Origin: Hungatella_A sp034142505 | GTDB taxonomy: Bacteria > Bacillota > Clostridia > Lachnospirales > Lachnospiraceae | Length of the DNA stretch: 64,000 nt | Direction: 5' to 3' | Assembly: GCA_034142505.1 (NCBI GenBank) | Contig: JAWZDV010000050.1 | Coordinates: forward strand, 124,001-188,000 | In this document: positions 51,945-59,859 of the stretch, piece by piece | Layout of the letters: every line of letters starts with the position of its first letter | How positions within the stretch are numbered: the stretch's first letter is position 1 | The notes under the pieces: model-generated | Database searches by the model: none | Told to the model about the DNA's origin: nothing | What the model saw: only the letters and a program-made list of their open reading frames with translations | Made by a program: the position numbers and the translations under genes

Positions 51945-54389
51945 ATGGTTCAAATGAGTTTAAATGGCGGCTGGCAGATGCGGCGCGTGGGAGATGAGAT
52001 CTTTTCAGCGGCAGTGGTGCCAGGCTCCGTCTATGGGGATCTGCTCCGAAACGGACAGATGGAAGATCCATTTTTTAAGGATCATGAGATTAAAGCGCTG
52101 AAGCTGATGGATGAAGACTATGAGTATGTGAAGTCCTTTGACTGCAGCCATGAGGTGTTAACCTGCGGCCGCCGGATTCTCCGCTTTGACGGCGTAGATA
52201 CGATTGCTGATATTTATTTTAATGGCAATCTGATTGGGTCGCCCGCCAATATGCACCGGATCTGGGAATATGACGTGACAGACCTGGTGCGGGAGACGGG
52301 AAATGAACTGCGGGTGGTGTTCCATTCACCGACGAAGTATGCGGCGGCGGCATTTCAAATCAGCCAGACGCATGGAAGTTCCCATGCACTGGAAGGGTTT
52401 GTAAATATGCGTAAGGGCCACAGCATGTTTGGCTGGGACTGGGGTGCACATCTTCCCGATGCAGGTCTGTTCCGTCCTGTGACGCTGCTTGGTATCGACG
52501 AGGCGCGGATTGACAGTGTTTATGTGACGCAGACGCATGGAGCCGGGGGTGCAGAGCTGGGCTTTCAGGTGGAACTTGAGACTTACGGGGGGAAGGAAGA
52601 CGGGCTGTATTATGAAGTGAAACTGACAGAACCGGATGGAAGTGTACATATCTTGAAGGACAGTCCGACGCGCTTTATGGTGGAACATCCCAAGCTCTGG
52701 TGGCCTAACGGGTATGGGGAGCAGAACTTGTATGAGATGGAAGTGACACTGTATCTGGACGGCAGGAAGCTGGACTGCTGGAGCAGGAGAATCGGTCTGC
52801 GCCAGATCACGGTGGACCGGTCCAAGATTCAGTGGGGAGAGAATTTTGCCATTCGTGTCAATGGCATCAATATTTTTGCAATGGGTGCCAACTACATTCC
52901 GGAGGATCATCTGCTGTCCCGGGTTACCCCTGAGACGACGCGGACGCTTCTGGAGAAAGCGAAGTGGGCAAACTTTAACACGATCCGCGTATGGGGAGGC
53001 GGTTATTATCCGGAGGACTGGTTCTACGATACCTGTGATGAACTGGGGCTTGTGGTATGGCAGGACTTCATGTTTGCCTGTGCGGCCTATGATCTGACAC
53101 CGGAATTTGAGGAGAATATACGGGGAGAATTTGAGGACAACATTAAGAGGCTGCGTCATCACGCCAGTCTGGGGCTGTGGTGCGGCAACAATGAGATTGA
53201 GGTGGGGATGGCGGGCGGAGCATTTTGGCTGACTAAAAAGAGTGAGATCCGCGATTACTATCTGATTTTTGAGCGCATCATACCGGAAGCGGTTAAAAAG
53301 TATGACCCACAGACGTTTTACTGGCCTTCCAGTCCGTCTTCGGGAGGGAGTCTGGATGATCCGTCCGACCAGGACCGGGGGGATGTGCATTACTGGCAGG
53401 TTTGGCATGGGGACAAGCCATTCAGCGAATACCGGAAGCTGTATTTCCGGTTCCTGTCTGAGTTTGGATTCCAGTCGTTTCCTTCGGTTAAGACGCTGGA
53501 AACCATTACCGATGATCCGTCGGATCTCAACATTTTCAGCTATGTGATGGAAAAGCATCAGAGAAACGGGAAGGCCAATGGGAAGATCATGAATTATATG
53601 CAGCAGACTTACCGGTATCCCTCCAGCTTTGAAATCGTGTTGTATGCGTCCCAGCTTTTGCAGGCAGACGCGATCCGTTACGGTGTGGAACATTTCCGGC
53701 GGAACCGGGGACGCTGCATGGGAACGCTTTACTGGCAGCTCAATGACTGCTGGCCCGTGGCATCCTGGTCTTCCATTGATTACTGCGGCCGCTTTAAGGC
53801 GCTGCATTACTATGCGAAACGGTTCTTCGCACCGCTGATGCTTTCCTGCGAGGAAAAGGGCATGATGGGGACCACGGTGGTGTTTAATGAGCAGCATTAT
53901 GATGAGTTTGAGACATCCATCCGGCTGAATGTGGCAAATGAAACGCTTTATGACCAGGCAGTGACCGTGCGCTGGGCCCTTCGGAATCCGAAAGCGGAAA
54001 TACTGCTTAGCGGGGAGCAGGAGGTGGAGGTTCCGGCTCTTACCAGTGTGTGGCTTGACAAAACAGAGTTTCGTGAGGTGGATATTCATTCCCACTATGT
54101 CAGCTACGAGATGGAACAGGATGGGGTGGTGATTTCCGATGGAAGCGTAAACTTTTCCTATCCGAAACATTTTCGCTACGAGGACCCGTGCCTGAGGTGC
54201 CGGGTAATCGGTGATGAAATTGAGGTTACCGCCGCCGCATATGCCAAAAGTGTTGAAATATGGAATGAAAATGAGGATTTGATTCTTTCCGACAACTATT
54301 TTGATATGAATGGCGGAACAAAGCGGGTGAAAATTGAGAGCGGAGACGTGGGCCGGCTGAATGTGAGAAGTGTTTTTGATATCAGATAA
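51945..54389 (+). CDS. Beta-mannosidase, glycoside hydrolase family 2
   Basis: GH2 beta-mannosidases remove terminal beta-linked mannose from oligosaccharides. The 814-residue protein has the domain order of the family: sugar-binding domain (LNGGWQMRRVG onward), immunoglobulin-like domain, TIM barrel, then C-terminal beta domains. The acid/base Glu lies in CGNNE (E417) and the nucleophile in SEFGFQSFP (E506). The segment VWGGGYYPEDWFYD is typical of beta-mannosidases. No signal peptide is present, so it acts in the cytoplasm on imported sugar. The ATG at 51945 has GGGGGA upstream. An ATG five codons earlier touches the previous stop. Confidence 0.92.
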   Translation: MVQMSLNGGWQMRRVGDEIFSAAVVPGSVYGDLLRNGQMEDPFFKDHEIKALKLMDEDYEYVKSFDCSHEVLTCGRRILRFDGVDTIADIYFNGNLIGSPANMHRIWEYDVTDLVRETGNELRVVFHSPTKYAAAAFQISQTHGSSHALEGFVNMRKGHSMFGWDWGAHLPDAGLFRPVTLLGIDEARIDSVYVTQTHGAGGAELGFQVELETYGGKEDGLYYEVKLTEPDGSVHILKDSPTRFMVEHPKLWWPNGYGEQNLYEMEVTLYLDGRKLDCWSRRIGLRQITVDRSKIQWGENFAIRVNGINIFAMGANYIPEDHLLSRVTPETTRTLLEKAKWANFNTIRVWGGGYYPEDWFYDTCDELGLVVWQDFMFACAAYDLTPEFEENIRGEFEDNIKRLRHHASLGLWCGNNEIEVGMAGGAFWLTKKSEIRDYYLIFERIIPEAVKKYDPQTFYWPSSPSSGGSLDDPSDQDRGDVHYWQVWHGDKPFSEYRKLYFRFLSEFGFQSFPSVKTLETITDDPSDLNIFSYVMEKHQRNGKANGKIMNYMQQTYRYPSSFEIVLYASQLLQADAIRYGVEHFRRNRGRCMGTLYWQLNDCWPVASWSSIDYCGRFKALHYYAKRFFAPLMLSCEEKGMMGTTVVFNEQHYDEFETSIRLNVANETLYDQAVTVRWALRNPKAEILLSGEQEVEVPALTSVWLDKTEFREVDIHSHYVSYEMEQDGVVISDGSVNFSYPKHFRYEDPCLRCRVIGDEIEVTAAAYAKSVEIWNENEDLILSDNYFDMNGGTKRVKIESGDVGRLNVRSVFDIR

Positions 54390-54403
54390 TGAGGACGGGG
54401 GAC

Positions 54404-54448
54404 AAAAAAAGACTGTCTGACCGGAATGGAAGAGGGCAGACAGTCTTT
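54404..54448 (-). terminator. Bidirectional terminator between the beta-mannosidase and deoR-type genes
   Basis: AAAGACTGTCTG (54408-54419) pairs with CAGACAGTCTTT (54437-54448). On the minus strand the stem is followed by a run of T, ending the regulator transcript. On the plus strand the T run is only three bases long, so it is weaker for the mannosidase operon. Confidence 0.88.
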
Positions 54449-54470
54449 GCGTCATGATCATGGAACGCTG

Positions 54471-55244
54471 TTAAGCCATAGGGATCACGGAGGTTCCGCT
54501 TCGTTCCAGCTGGCTTAGGTGTTCAGGCAGAAACGTGTAATCGGTGATGACATAGTGGAAGTCGGTCACGGAAGCGATGGTAAAGATGCCGTTTCCGTTA
54601 AACTTGCTCTTGTCACAGGCCAGAATCTTGGTGGCGGAGGAGGCTAGGATTTTCTGCTTGTTAATGGCCTTTTCCTCCAGGGAAGCGGTAAGGTACAGCT
54701 TGCTGTTGATGGACTGTACTCCCAGAACACAGAGATCCATATTCAGGTTTTTGACAAATGCGTCGCTCTGCTGGCCGACGACACAGCCGGTTTCCTTTTG
54801 GATACGGCCTCCGCAGATAAATACGGTATGGGAGGAGTCAAACAATTCGGATGCGATTTTTAAATCATTTGTAAAAATGGTCAGGTCCTGGAACTGCTGT
54901 TTGATCAGAAGCGCAATCTGGTAAGTGGTGGTCCCTGCATCTAAAAAAATGCTGTTGATGCTGGGGAGGTTTTTGATTAAGTCGATGGTTTTTTGTGCGA
55001 TTTGCTGTTTCATAGCATAATTCTGTGTTTGCTTTGTTTCGTAAAGTTCTTCTAAGGGCAGGGAAGACACAGAGATCGCGCCGCCGTGTGTGCGATTGAT
55101 CACCCCTGACTTTTCGAGAAATGCCAGATCACGGCGAATGGTCATGGCGGAGACATGGAACTTTTGTGCCAGCTCTTCTACGGAAGCATCGCCATTTTCT
55201 TGAATTGTCTGGAAAATTTGTTCGGCTCTTTTTTCTTTATACAT
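54471..55244 (-). CDS. DeoR-family transcriptional regulator
   Basis: The 257-residue protein has an N-terminal DeoR helix-turn-helix (ASVEELAQKFHVSAMTIRRD and LEKSGVINRTHGGA, residues about 19-58) and a C-terminal sugar-phosphate-sensing domain with SIFLDAGTTTYQIA and ACDKSKF. Such regulators usually repress sugar operons and respond to a phosphorylated intermediate. It is divergent from the GH3 gene and adjacent to the mannosidase operon, so both are likely targets. Confidence 0.93.
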   Translation of the reverse strand: MYKEKRAEQIFQTIQENGDASVEELAQKFHVSAMTIRRDLAFLEKSGVINRTHGGAISVSSLPLEELYETKQTQNYAMKQQIAQKTIDLIKNLPSINSIFLDAGTTTYQIALLIKQQFQDLTIFTNDLKIASELFDSSHTVFICGGRIQKETGCVVGQQSDAFVKNLNMDLCVLGVQSINSKLYLTASLEEKAINKQKILASSATKILACDKSKFNGNGIFTIASVTDFHYVITDYTFLPEHLSQLERSGTSVIPMA

Positions 55245-55276
55245 ATGATGGAGTCCTTATCTGTTTTTGTATTGTC

Positions 55277-55285
55277 ATTATAACA
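55277..55285 (-). promoter_or_regulatory. Extended -10 promoter element of the deoR-type gene
   Basis: On the minus strand this reads TGTTATAAT, a perfect -10 box with the TGN extension. No good -35 box is seen. It lies 33 bases before the start codon, inside the 98-base gap shared with the GH3 gene. Confidence 0.55.
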
Positions 55286-55342
55286 TGGTTTGTGCAAAAA
55301 ATAAACAAAATAGAACATAACATTATTTTAGGAGGAACGACT

Positions 55343-57757
55343 ATGAAAAATTGGATTCGCTATTTTTATCAGCCGGGTCTGCCTCTTGGCAGGGATGGAA
55401 AGAGGGTGACAGGCTCCAAAGAACATATTGAGCTTTCGAGAAAAGCGGCAGCGGAGGGAATGGTGCTGCTGAAAAACGAGGGAAAGGTGCTGCCCCTTGC
55501 AGCGGGGAAGCGGGTGGCGGTTTTTGGAAAGGCTTGTACGGATTATGTAAAAGGCGGAGGCGGCAGCGGTGACGTGACGGTAGCATATATGCATAATCTG
55601 ATTGACGGACTGCGCATCAAGGAAGCGGAGGGAAAGGTATGTTTATATGAACCGCTGGCCGCGTTTTATGAAGAGGAGACGGGGAGGCAGTACCAGGAAG
55701 GCCATGAGCCGGGAATGGTGGCAGAGCCGGAGGTTCCCGCCGGACTTTTGCAGGGGGCGAAAACATTTACGGATACGGCGATTGTCACGATCTGCCGCTT
55801 CTCCGGTGAAAACTGGGACCGCACGGTTGGAACGGAGGATGTGGCGGATAATCCGTTCCAATCGGAAAAGGGACGTATGTTTGTAAAACGGTCTTCGGAG
55901 TTGTTTGAGAGAGGGGACTTTTATCTGTCGGATGCAGAGCAGAGGATGGTGGAAACAGTCAAAGAAAATTTTGCCCATGTGGTGGTTGTGATGAATGTGG
56001 GCGGCATGGTGGATTCTTCCTGGTTCGCGGGGGATGACCGGATTGCGTCTGTGCTGATGGCATGGCAGGGGGGGATGGAAGGCGGTCTGGCGGCCGCGGA
56101 CCTGCTGACCGGGGATGTGACTCCTTCCGGGAAACTGGTGGATACCTTTGCGAAGAGCCTGGAAGATTACCCGTCCTCTGCTCATTTCCATGATTCTTTG
56201 TATTATGTTGATTATACGGATGATATCTATGTGGGGTATCGTTATTTTGAGACCATTCCGGGGGCGGCAGAGCGTGTGAATTATCCGTTTGGTTTTGGGC
56301 TTTCTTATACGAGGTTTGCGGTTTGGCAGAAGCAGTCGCGGATGACGGAAGAAGGATTTGAACTGCTTGCTGAGGTGACGAATATTGGAGATTATGAGGG
56401 GAAAGAGGTGTTGCAGCTTTATGTGAGCGCGCCGCAGGGAAGGCTCGGTAAACCGGCGAAGGAGTTGAAGGCGTTTGTAAAAACAAGACTGCTCCGGCCA
56501 GGGGAGAGGCAGGTGGTGTCACTCTTTGTTCCGAAAGAAAGTCTGGCGTCCTATGATGATGAGGGAAGGATTCGGAAATCGGCGTATGTGCTGGAGAAGG
56601 GGACGTATACGTTCTGGCTGGGGACCAGTGTCCGGGATGTGGAAAAGGCTGCAGCTCTATGGGAACTGAAGGAGGACATTGTCATTTCCCAGCTGACTGA
56701 AACATGTGCTTCTAATCTGTTGAAGGAACGGCTGCGCGCAGATGGAACAATGGAGCCGCTTCCGACGGATGAAACTGCGGTCCGGATCAGTAAGTATAAC
56801 AGCCAGGAGACGCCGCCCCAGGGAGCCTGCGGCAGAGCGATTCCAGGGAAGCCATGGGGGAAAATTACGGTCCTGCCCCAGTTTTCTGAGGTTGCAGAGG
56901 GGAAGATGACTTTGGATGAGTTTATGGGGCTTTTGTCTTTGGATGATCTCATTGAACTACTCTGCGGCCAGCCCAATACCGGGGCGGCCAACACCTTTGG
57001 GTTTGGAAATCTGTTGCAGTATGGTGTGCCAAACGTGATGACAGCCGACGGTCCTGCCGGCCTTAGAATCCGCCGGGAGTGTGGAATCTATACAACCGCG
57101 TTCCCCTGTGCAACGCAGCTGGCGTCCAGCTGGAATCCGGAACTGGTGGAAGCGGTGGGAAAAGCGGGGGCCCTTGAAGTTCTGGAAAATAACATGGGAG
57201 TCTGGCTGACCCCGGCAATGAATATTCACAGAAGCCCTCTCTGTGGGCGAAACTTCGAGTACTATTCGGAAGATCCCCTCGTTGCAGGAAAAATGGGCGC
57301 CGCCATGGTGCGCGGCATCCAGTCCCGCCATGTGGCTGCCTCCGTGAAGCATTTCTGCTGTAACAATAAAGAGACGGCCCGCACGGAAAGTGATTCCCGT
57401 GTTTCGGAGCGGGCACTGCGGGAGATTTATCTGAAAGGATTTGAAATAGTTGTAAAGGAAGCAGACCCGTGGACGATCATGTCTTCCTACAATATTGTAA
57501 ATGGCCGGCGTGTTTCTGAGAATCAGGAACTTCTCACGGATATTCTGCGTGGAGAATGGGGATTTGATGGAATTGTGACCACAGACTGGTGGAACCACGG
57601 GGAGCAGTACCTGGAGGTGAAAGCAGGCAATGATGTAAAGATGGGCTGCGGCTACCCGGAACGGCTGCGTAAGGATTGTGAGGAAGGCAGGATTTCGGAG
57701 GAAGAGATTAAGACCTGCGCCAGGAGGATGCTGGAGTTGATTTTGAAGGTGGATTAG
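55343..57757 (+). CDS. Glycoside hydrolase family 3 beta-glucosidase with swapped domain order
   Basis: The 804-residue protein contains all parts of a GH3 beta-glucosidase in permuted order. Residues about 25-300 match the GH3 C-terminal domain (AAAEGMVLLKNEGKVLPL; probable acid/base E156 in FSGENWDR). Residues about 330-420 are fibronectin-III-like. Residues about 515-804 match the N-terminal TIM barrel (VKHFCCNN; nucleophile D748 in VTTDWW). This order is known from rumen clostridial beta-glucosidases. The ATG at 55343 follows TTAGGAGG. No signal peptide is seen, so the enzyme is cytoplasmic. Confidence 0.93.
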   Translation: MKNWIRYFYQPGLPLGRDGKRVTGSKEHIELSRKAAAEGMVLLKNEGKVLPLAAGKRVAVFGKACTDYVKGGGGSGDVTVAYMHNLIDGLRIKEAEGKVCLYEPLAAFYEEETGRQYQEGHEPGMVAEPEVPAGLLQGAKTFTDTAIVTICRFSGENWDRTVGTEDVADNPFQSEKGRMFVKRSSELFERGDFYLSDAEQRMVETVKENFAHVVVVMNVGGMVDSSWFAGDDRIASVLMAWQGGMEGGLAAADLLTGDVTPSGKLVDTFAKSLEDYPSSAHFHDSLYYVDYTDDIYVGYRYFETIPGAAERVNYPFGFGLSYTRFAVWQKQSRMTEEGFELLAEVTNIGDYEGKEVLQLYVSAPQGRLGKPAKELKAFVKTRLLRPGERQVVSLFVPKESLASYDDEGRIRKSAYVLEKGTYTFWLGTSVRDVEKAAALWELKEDIVISQLTETCASNLLKERLRADGTMEPLPTDETAVRISKYNSQETPPQGACGRAIPGKPWGKITVLPQFSEVAEGKMTLDEFMGLLSLDDLIELLCGQPNTGAANTFGFGNLLQYGVPNVMTADGPAGLRIRRECGIYTTAFPCATQLASSWNPELVEAVGKAGALEVLENNMGVWLTPAMNIHRSPLCGRNFEYYSEDPLVAGKMGAAMVRGIQSRHVAASVKHFCCNNKETARTESDSRVSERALREIYLKGFEIVVKEADPWTIMSSYNIVNGRRVSENQELLTDILRGEWGFDGIVTTDWWNHGEQYLEVKAGNDVKMGCGYPERLRKDCEEGRISEEEIKTCARRMLELILKVD

Positions 57758-57785
57758 GAGGTATAAGAGAATCTAAACATTTTGC

Positions 57786-57811
57786 AGCGTAGCAGTTTGA
57801 TCTGCTACGCT
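57786..57811 (+). terminator. Hairpin after the GH3 gene, probable terminator
   Basis: AGCGTAGCAG (57786-57795) pairs perfectly with CTGCTACGCT (57802-57811). The T content after it is modest. Between here and the XRE gene end at 57909 no gene is visible. Confidence 0.65.
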
Positions 57812-57908
57812 ATTACTTTGTAGACGTTTAATAATCAGACTTAGCGGGTTTAGAGGATAGTGTTTCAAATTTGCGTTCTAATTTCATCAATTTCGACTCC
57901 AGTGACCC

Positions 57909-58253
57909 TTATTTCCCTTCTTCTATCTGTCTCAAAGCCGCCCGCAGCATCGCGATCACCAATTCATACTGGCTGGGTTCGGCATGATCCCAGAGTTGTT
58001 TTAATTCTTCTAAATCACCTTTTTCAACAACTTCAAGTTCATCCTGCAGGAGATAATTTGCAGATACCTTTAAGGAATTGCATATGGAGATGAAAACGGG
58101 CAGGCTGGGAGTTTTGCCGCTGCCTTCTATTTGGCGGAGATAGGTGGAATTGATATTGCATAATTCGGACAGGGCTTCTGCGGTGATGCCACGATCTTTT
58201 CTTGCCTGATTGATTCGTTTTCCTAGAGTTTTTCTTTTATTATCCATTGTCAT
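57909..58253 (-). CDS. XRE-family transcriptional regulator
   Basis: The 114-residue protein has an N-terminal helix-turn-helix of the XRE/Cro type (about 8-65: LGKRINQARKDRGITAEALS, then STYLRQIEGSGKTPSLPVF) and a short helical C-terminal part. It is divergent from the membrane-protein gene at 58391, with a perfect palindrome in between. Self-control and control of that gene are inferred. An ATG two codons later is possible. Confidence 0.88.
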   Translation of the reverse strand: MTMDNKRKTLGKRINQARKDRGITAEALSELCNINSTYLRQIEGSGKTPSLPVFISICNSLKVSANYLLQDELEVVEKGDLEELKQLWDHAEPSQYELVIAMLRAALRQIEEGK

Positions 58254-58324
58254 AATATTCTCTTTTAGCTTTTATTTTATTCGCTGTTGGCTTCTATTCC
58301 CTCATGATACAGGAAAATAAGAAG

Positions 58325-58360
58325 TTGCAGAAGACGATTAAAGCTAATATAATATTAGCT
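58325..58360 (+). promoter_or_regulatory. Promoter with overlapping palindromic operator
   Basis: TTGCAG (58325-58330), 17 bases, TATAAT (58348-58353). The -10 box sits inside a 19-base palindrome (58342-58360, nine-base arms AGCTAATAT around one central base). A further half-site TTAGCT lies at 58265-58270, next to the XRE gene start. A repressor bound to the palindrome would cover the -10 box. Confidence 0.72.
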
Positions 58361-58390
58361 ATAAGACTATGACTCTTAAGTGGGGTAGAT

Positions 58391-59227
58391 ATGAACAGAC
58401 TGTGGAATAAGTTGAGGAAGGCCTGTCTTTGCTTTTGGGAAGATGACGGGGATGATTTGGGAAAACTGCATTTGGCTCAGGCGGACAAACGCTGGATCTG
58501 GTATGGAGCCGTGTTGTTGTGTGCGCTGACGGTGATGGCTACGGAAATCATGTACTCGTATCATTTCGGAAAAATAGAAAAAGAGAATGAAAAAAATATG
58601 GAGCTGGTCCTTAGCAGGATTGCGGCTTATGCCGCCTCCGCCACAGATGACGAATATGAGGAAATGGCACAGTCCCTTAGGCGTGATTTAATATATAGTG
58701 ATTTCAGCCGGGATAAAGAAAATTTTATGGAATATATCCCCAATACGGCTGAGATTTGCCGTCTTGCTCCGGATACATTTCCAAGCCAGGTTTATTTATT
58801 GTGTACCAACACAGGAATGCTTTACGGGCTGGATATTTTTGAAGAGGGGGAAGAGACAGCGGGCGGGGAACTGCGCGGCAGCAGAGTCAGCGGCGGCTAT
58901 GATGATGTAAGTGAGGCCACACTTTTGATCACGAAAACGCCAGCAGCTAAAGAGGGCCACGCCCGCTTGGAACGAGCCAGGGGGATTGTGAGTATCCAGA
59001 GGATGAAAACTCTGTTTTGCGATGACTGTATCAGGGAGATTCTGGGAGCGGTTGATGAGTACGGACTGATGAATGAATTCGTGATTATGGATGGGAAAAA
59101 GAAGAAATTTTATCCCATTGAGGAAGGCGGATTGTGGATTGGCGATTACCAGCTGGATATCAAATATGAAGATCAGGGCTACGATATCTCCGTTACATAT
59201 AAAATACAGTCGAAATGCGGAGAATAA
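58391..59227 (+). CDS. Membrane protein with one N-terminal helix, unknown function
   Basis: I do not recognise this 278-residue protein. It has a short basic/acidic cytoplasmic start, one membrane helix (about 35-53), a charged helical stretch (about 60-115), and an extracytoplasmic domain with several cysteines, among them CDDC (C210-C213). A Lys-rich segment and beta strands follow near the end. The CxxC pair could be redox-active or metal-binding. It is transcribed from the palindromic promoter next to the XRE regulator, suggesting a regulated two-gene unit. Confidence 0.75.
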   Translation: MNRLWNKLRKACLCFWEDDGDDLGKLHLAQADKRWIWYGAVLLCALTVMATEIMYSYHFGKIEKENEKNMELVLSRIAAYAASATDDEYEEMAQSLRRDLIYSDFSRDKENFMEYIPNTAEICRLAPDTFPSQVYLLCTNTGMLYGLDIFEEGEETAGGELRGSRVSGGYDDVSEATLLITKTPAAKEGHARLERARGIVSIQRMKTLFCDDCIREILGAVDEYGLMNEFVIMDGKKKKFYPIEEGGLWIGDYQLDIKYEDQGYDISVTYKIQSKCGE

Positions 59228-59263
59228 TATGGTAATATAAAAGAACAAAGATAAAAACACAGT

Positions 59264-59366
59264 CCCGGTAGGTAGTCCGGGCGCAGCGGTGGATATTTGT
59301 GAAAACGCTGTCAGTAACCCTCCTCCTTGGTCGTCCGTTCTTTGTGCATTACATTCTTAAGGAGGA
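59264..59366 (+). ncRNA. Structured leader of yjdF, candidate yjdF-motif (azaaromatic) riboswitch
   Basis: The 145-base gap before yjdF contains nested pairings: CCCGG (59264-59268) with CCGGG (59277-59281) and CAGCG (59284-59288) with CGCTG (59306-59310). TCCTCCTT (59321-59328) is fully complementary to AAGGAGGA (59359-59366), the ribosome-binding site of yjdF. yjdF genes are known to be preceded by the yjdF-motif RNA, which senses azaaromatic compounds. The match to that motif is inferred from context, while the anti-Shine-Dalgarno pairing is seen directly. Confidence 0.68.
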
Positions 59367-59372
59367 ATTGTC

Positions 59373-59789
59373 ATGGACAAAGTAGCAGGCGTGTTGACGG
59401 TATTTTTCGAGGAACCTTTCTGGGTAGGCGTGTTTGAGCGGGTATCCGAAGGGAAGGTGACGGCTTGTAAGGTGACATTTGGGGCGGAGCCCAAGGATTA
59501 TGAGCTGTTTGAATTTATTCTGGGGAAATACGCTGGGCTGCGGTTTAGTCCGGCTGTGGCAGCTGATGTGAAAGAGGGGAAATGCAATCCGAAACGGATG
59601 CAGCGCAAGGTTCACGAACAGGTACTGGGTACCGGCATCGGGACGAGATCGCAGCAGGCCCTGAAGTTACAGCAGGAACAGAATAAACTGGAACGCAGGA
59701 CTGTGAGCCGGGAACGGAAGGAAGCAGAGAAAGAGCGGCAGTTTGAGCTGAAGCAGCAGAAGAGAAAAGAGAAGCACAGGGGCAGGTAA
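59373..59789 (+). CDS. yjdF: YjdF family protein (DUF2992)
   Basis: The 138-residue protein matches the YjdF family: a beta-rich first half (AGVLTVFFEEPFWVGVFERV, then VTFGAEPKDYELFEFIL), a middle with CNPKRMQRKVHEQ, and a strongly charged Lys/Arg/Glu-rich tail from about residue 95. The role of YjdF is not settled; its control by an azaaromatic-sensing RNA suggests a detoxification function. The ATG follows AAGGAGG, which the leader can mask. Confidence 0.9.
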   Translation: MDKVAGVLTVFFEEPFWVGVFERVSEGKVTACKVTFGAEPKDYELFEFILGKYAGLRFSPAVAADVKEGKCNPKRMQRKVHEQVLGTGIGTRSQQALKLQQEQNKLERRTVSRERKEAEKERQFELKQQKRKEKHRGR

Positions 59790-59801
59790 AAACCTGCCTC
59801 T
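59778..59801 (+). terminator. Hairpin overlapping the yjdF stop, probable terminator
   Basis: A ten-pair stem (59778-59787 with 59792-59801, one G-U) with loop AAAA includes the first base of the yjdF stop codon. The T run after it is short, so its strength is uncertain. Confidence 0.6.
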
Positions 59802-59830
59802 TGTGTTATCGAGGATGTCTGTATTAGAAT
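59801..59830 (+). promoter_or_regulatory. Possible promoter of dgt
   Basis: TTGTGT (59801-59806), 18 bases, TAGAAT (59825-59830), located 30 bases before the dgt start and directly after the yjdF hairpin. Confidence 0.4.
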
Positions 59831-59859
59831 AGTAATATCAGATCGAGAAGGAGGCAGCC

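Noticed and set aside
52326..54461. Open minus-strand frame of about 711 codons opposite the beta-mannosidase gene
   Set aside because: The plus strand encodes a complete GH2 enzyme with catalytic motifs. The minus frame gives a His/Arg/Pro-rich sequence with no known motif and no ribosome-binding site, as expected from the codon bias of the real gene.
55121..55342. N-terminal extension of the GH3 protein upstream of 55343
   Set aside because: The extension would overlap the DeoR gene and its promoter, and a strong TTAGGAGG site precedes the ATG at 55343, where family similarity begins.
57812..57908. Possible small RNA between the GH3 hairpin and the XRE gene
   Set aside because: No promoter, stable structure or terminator could be made out in this stretch.
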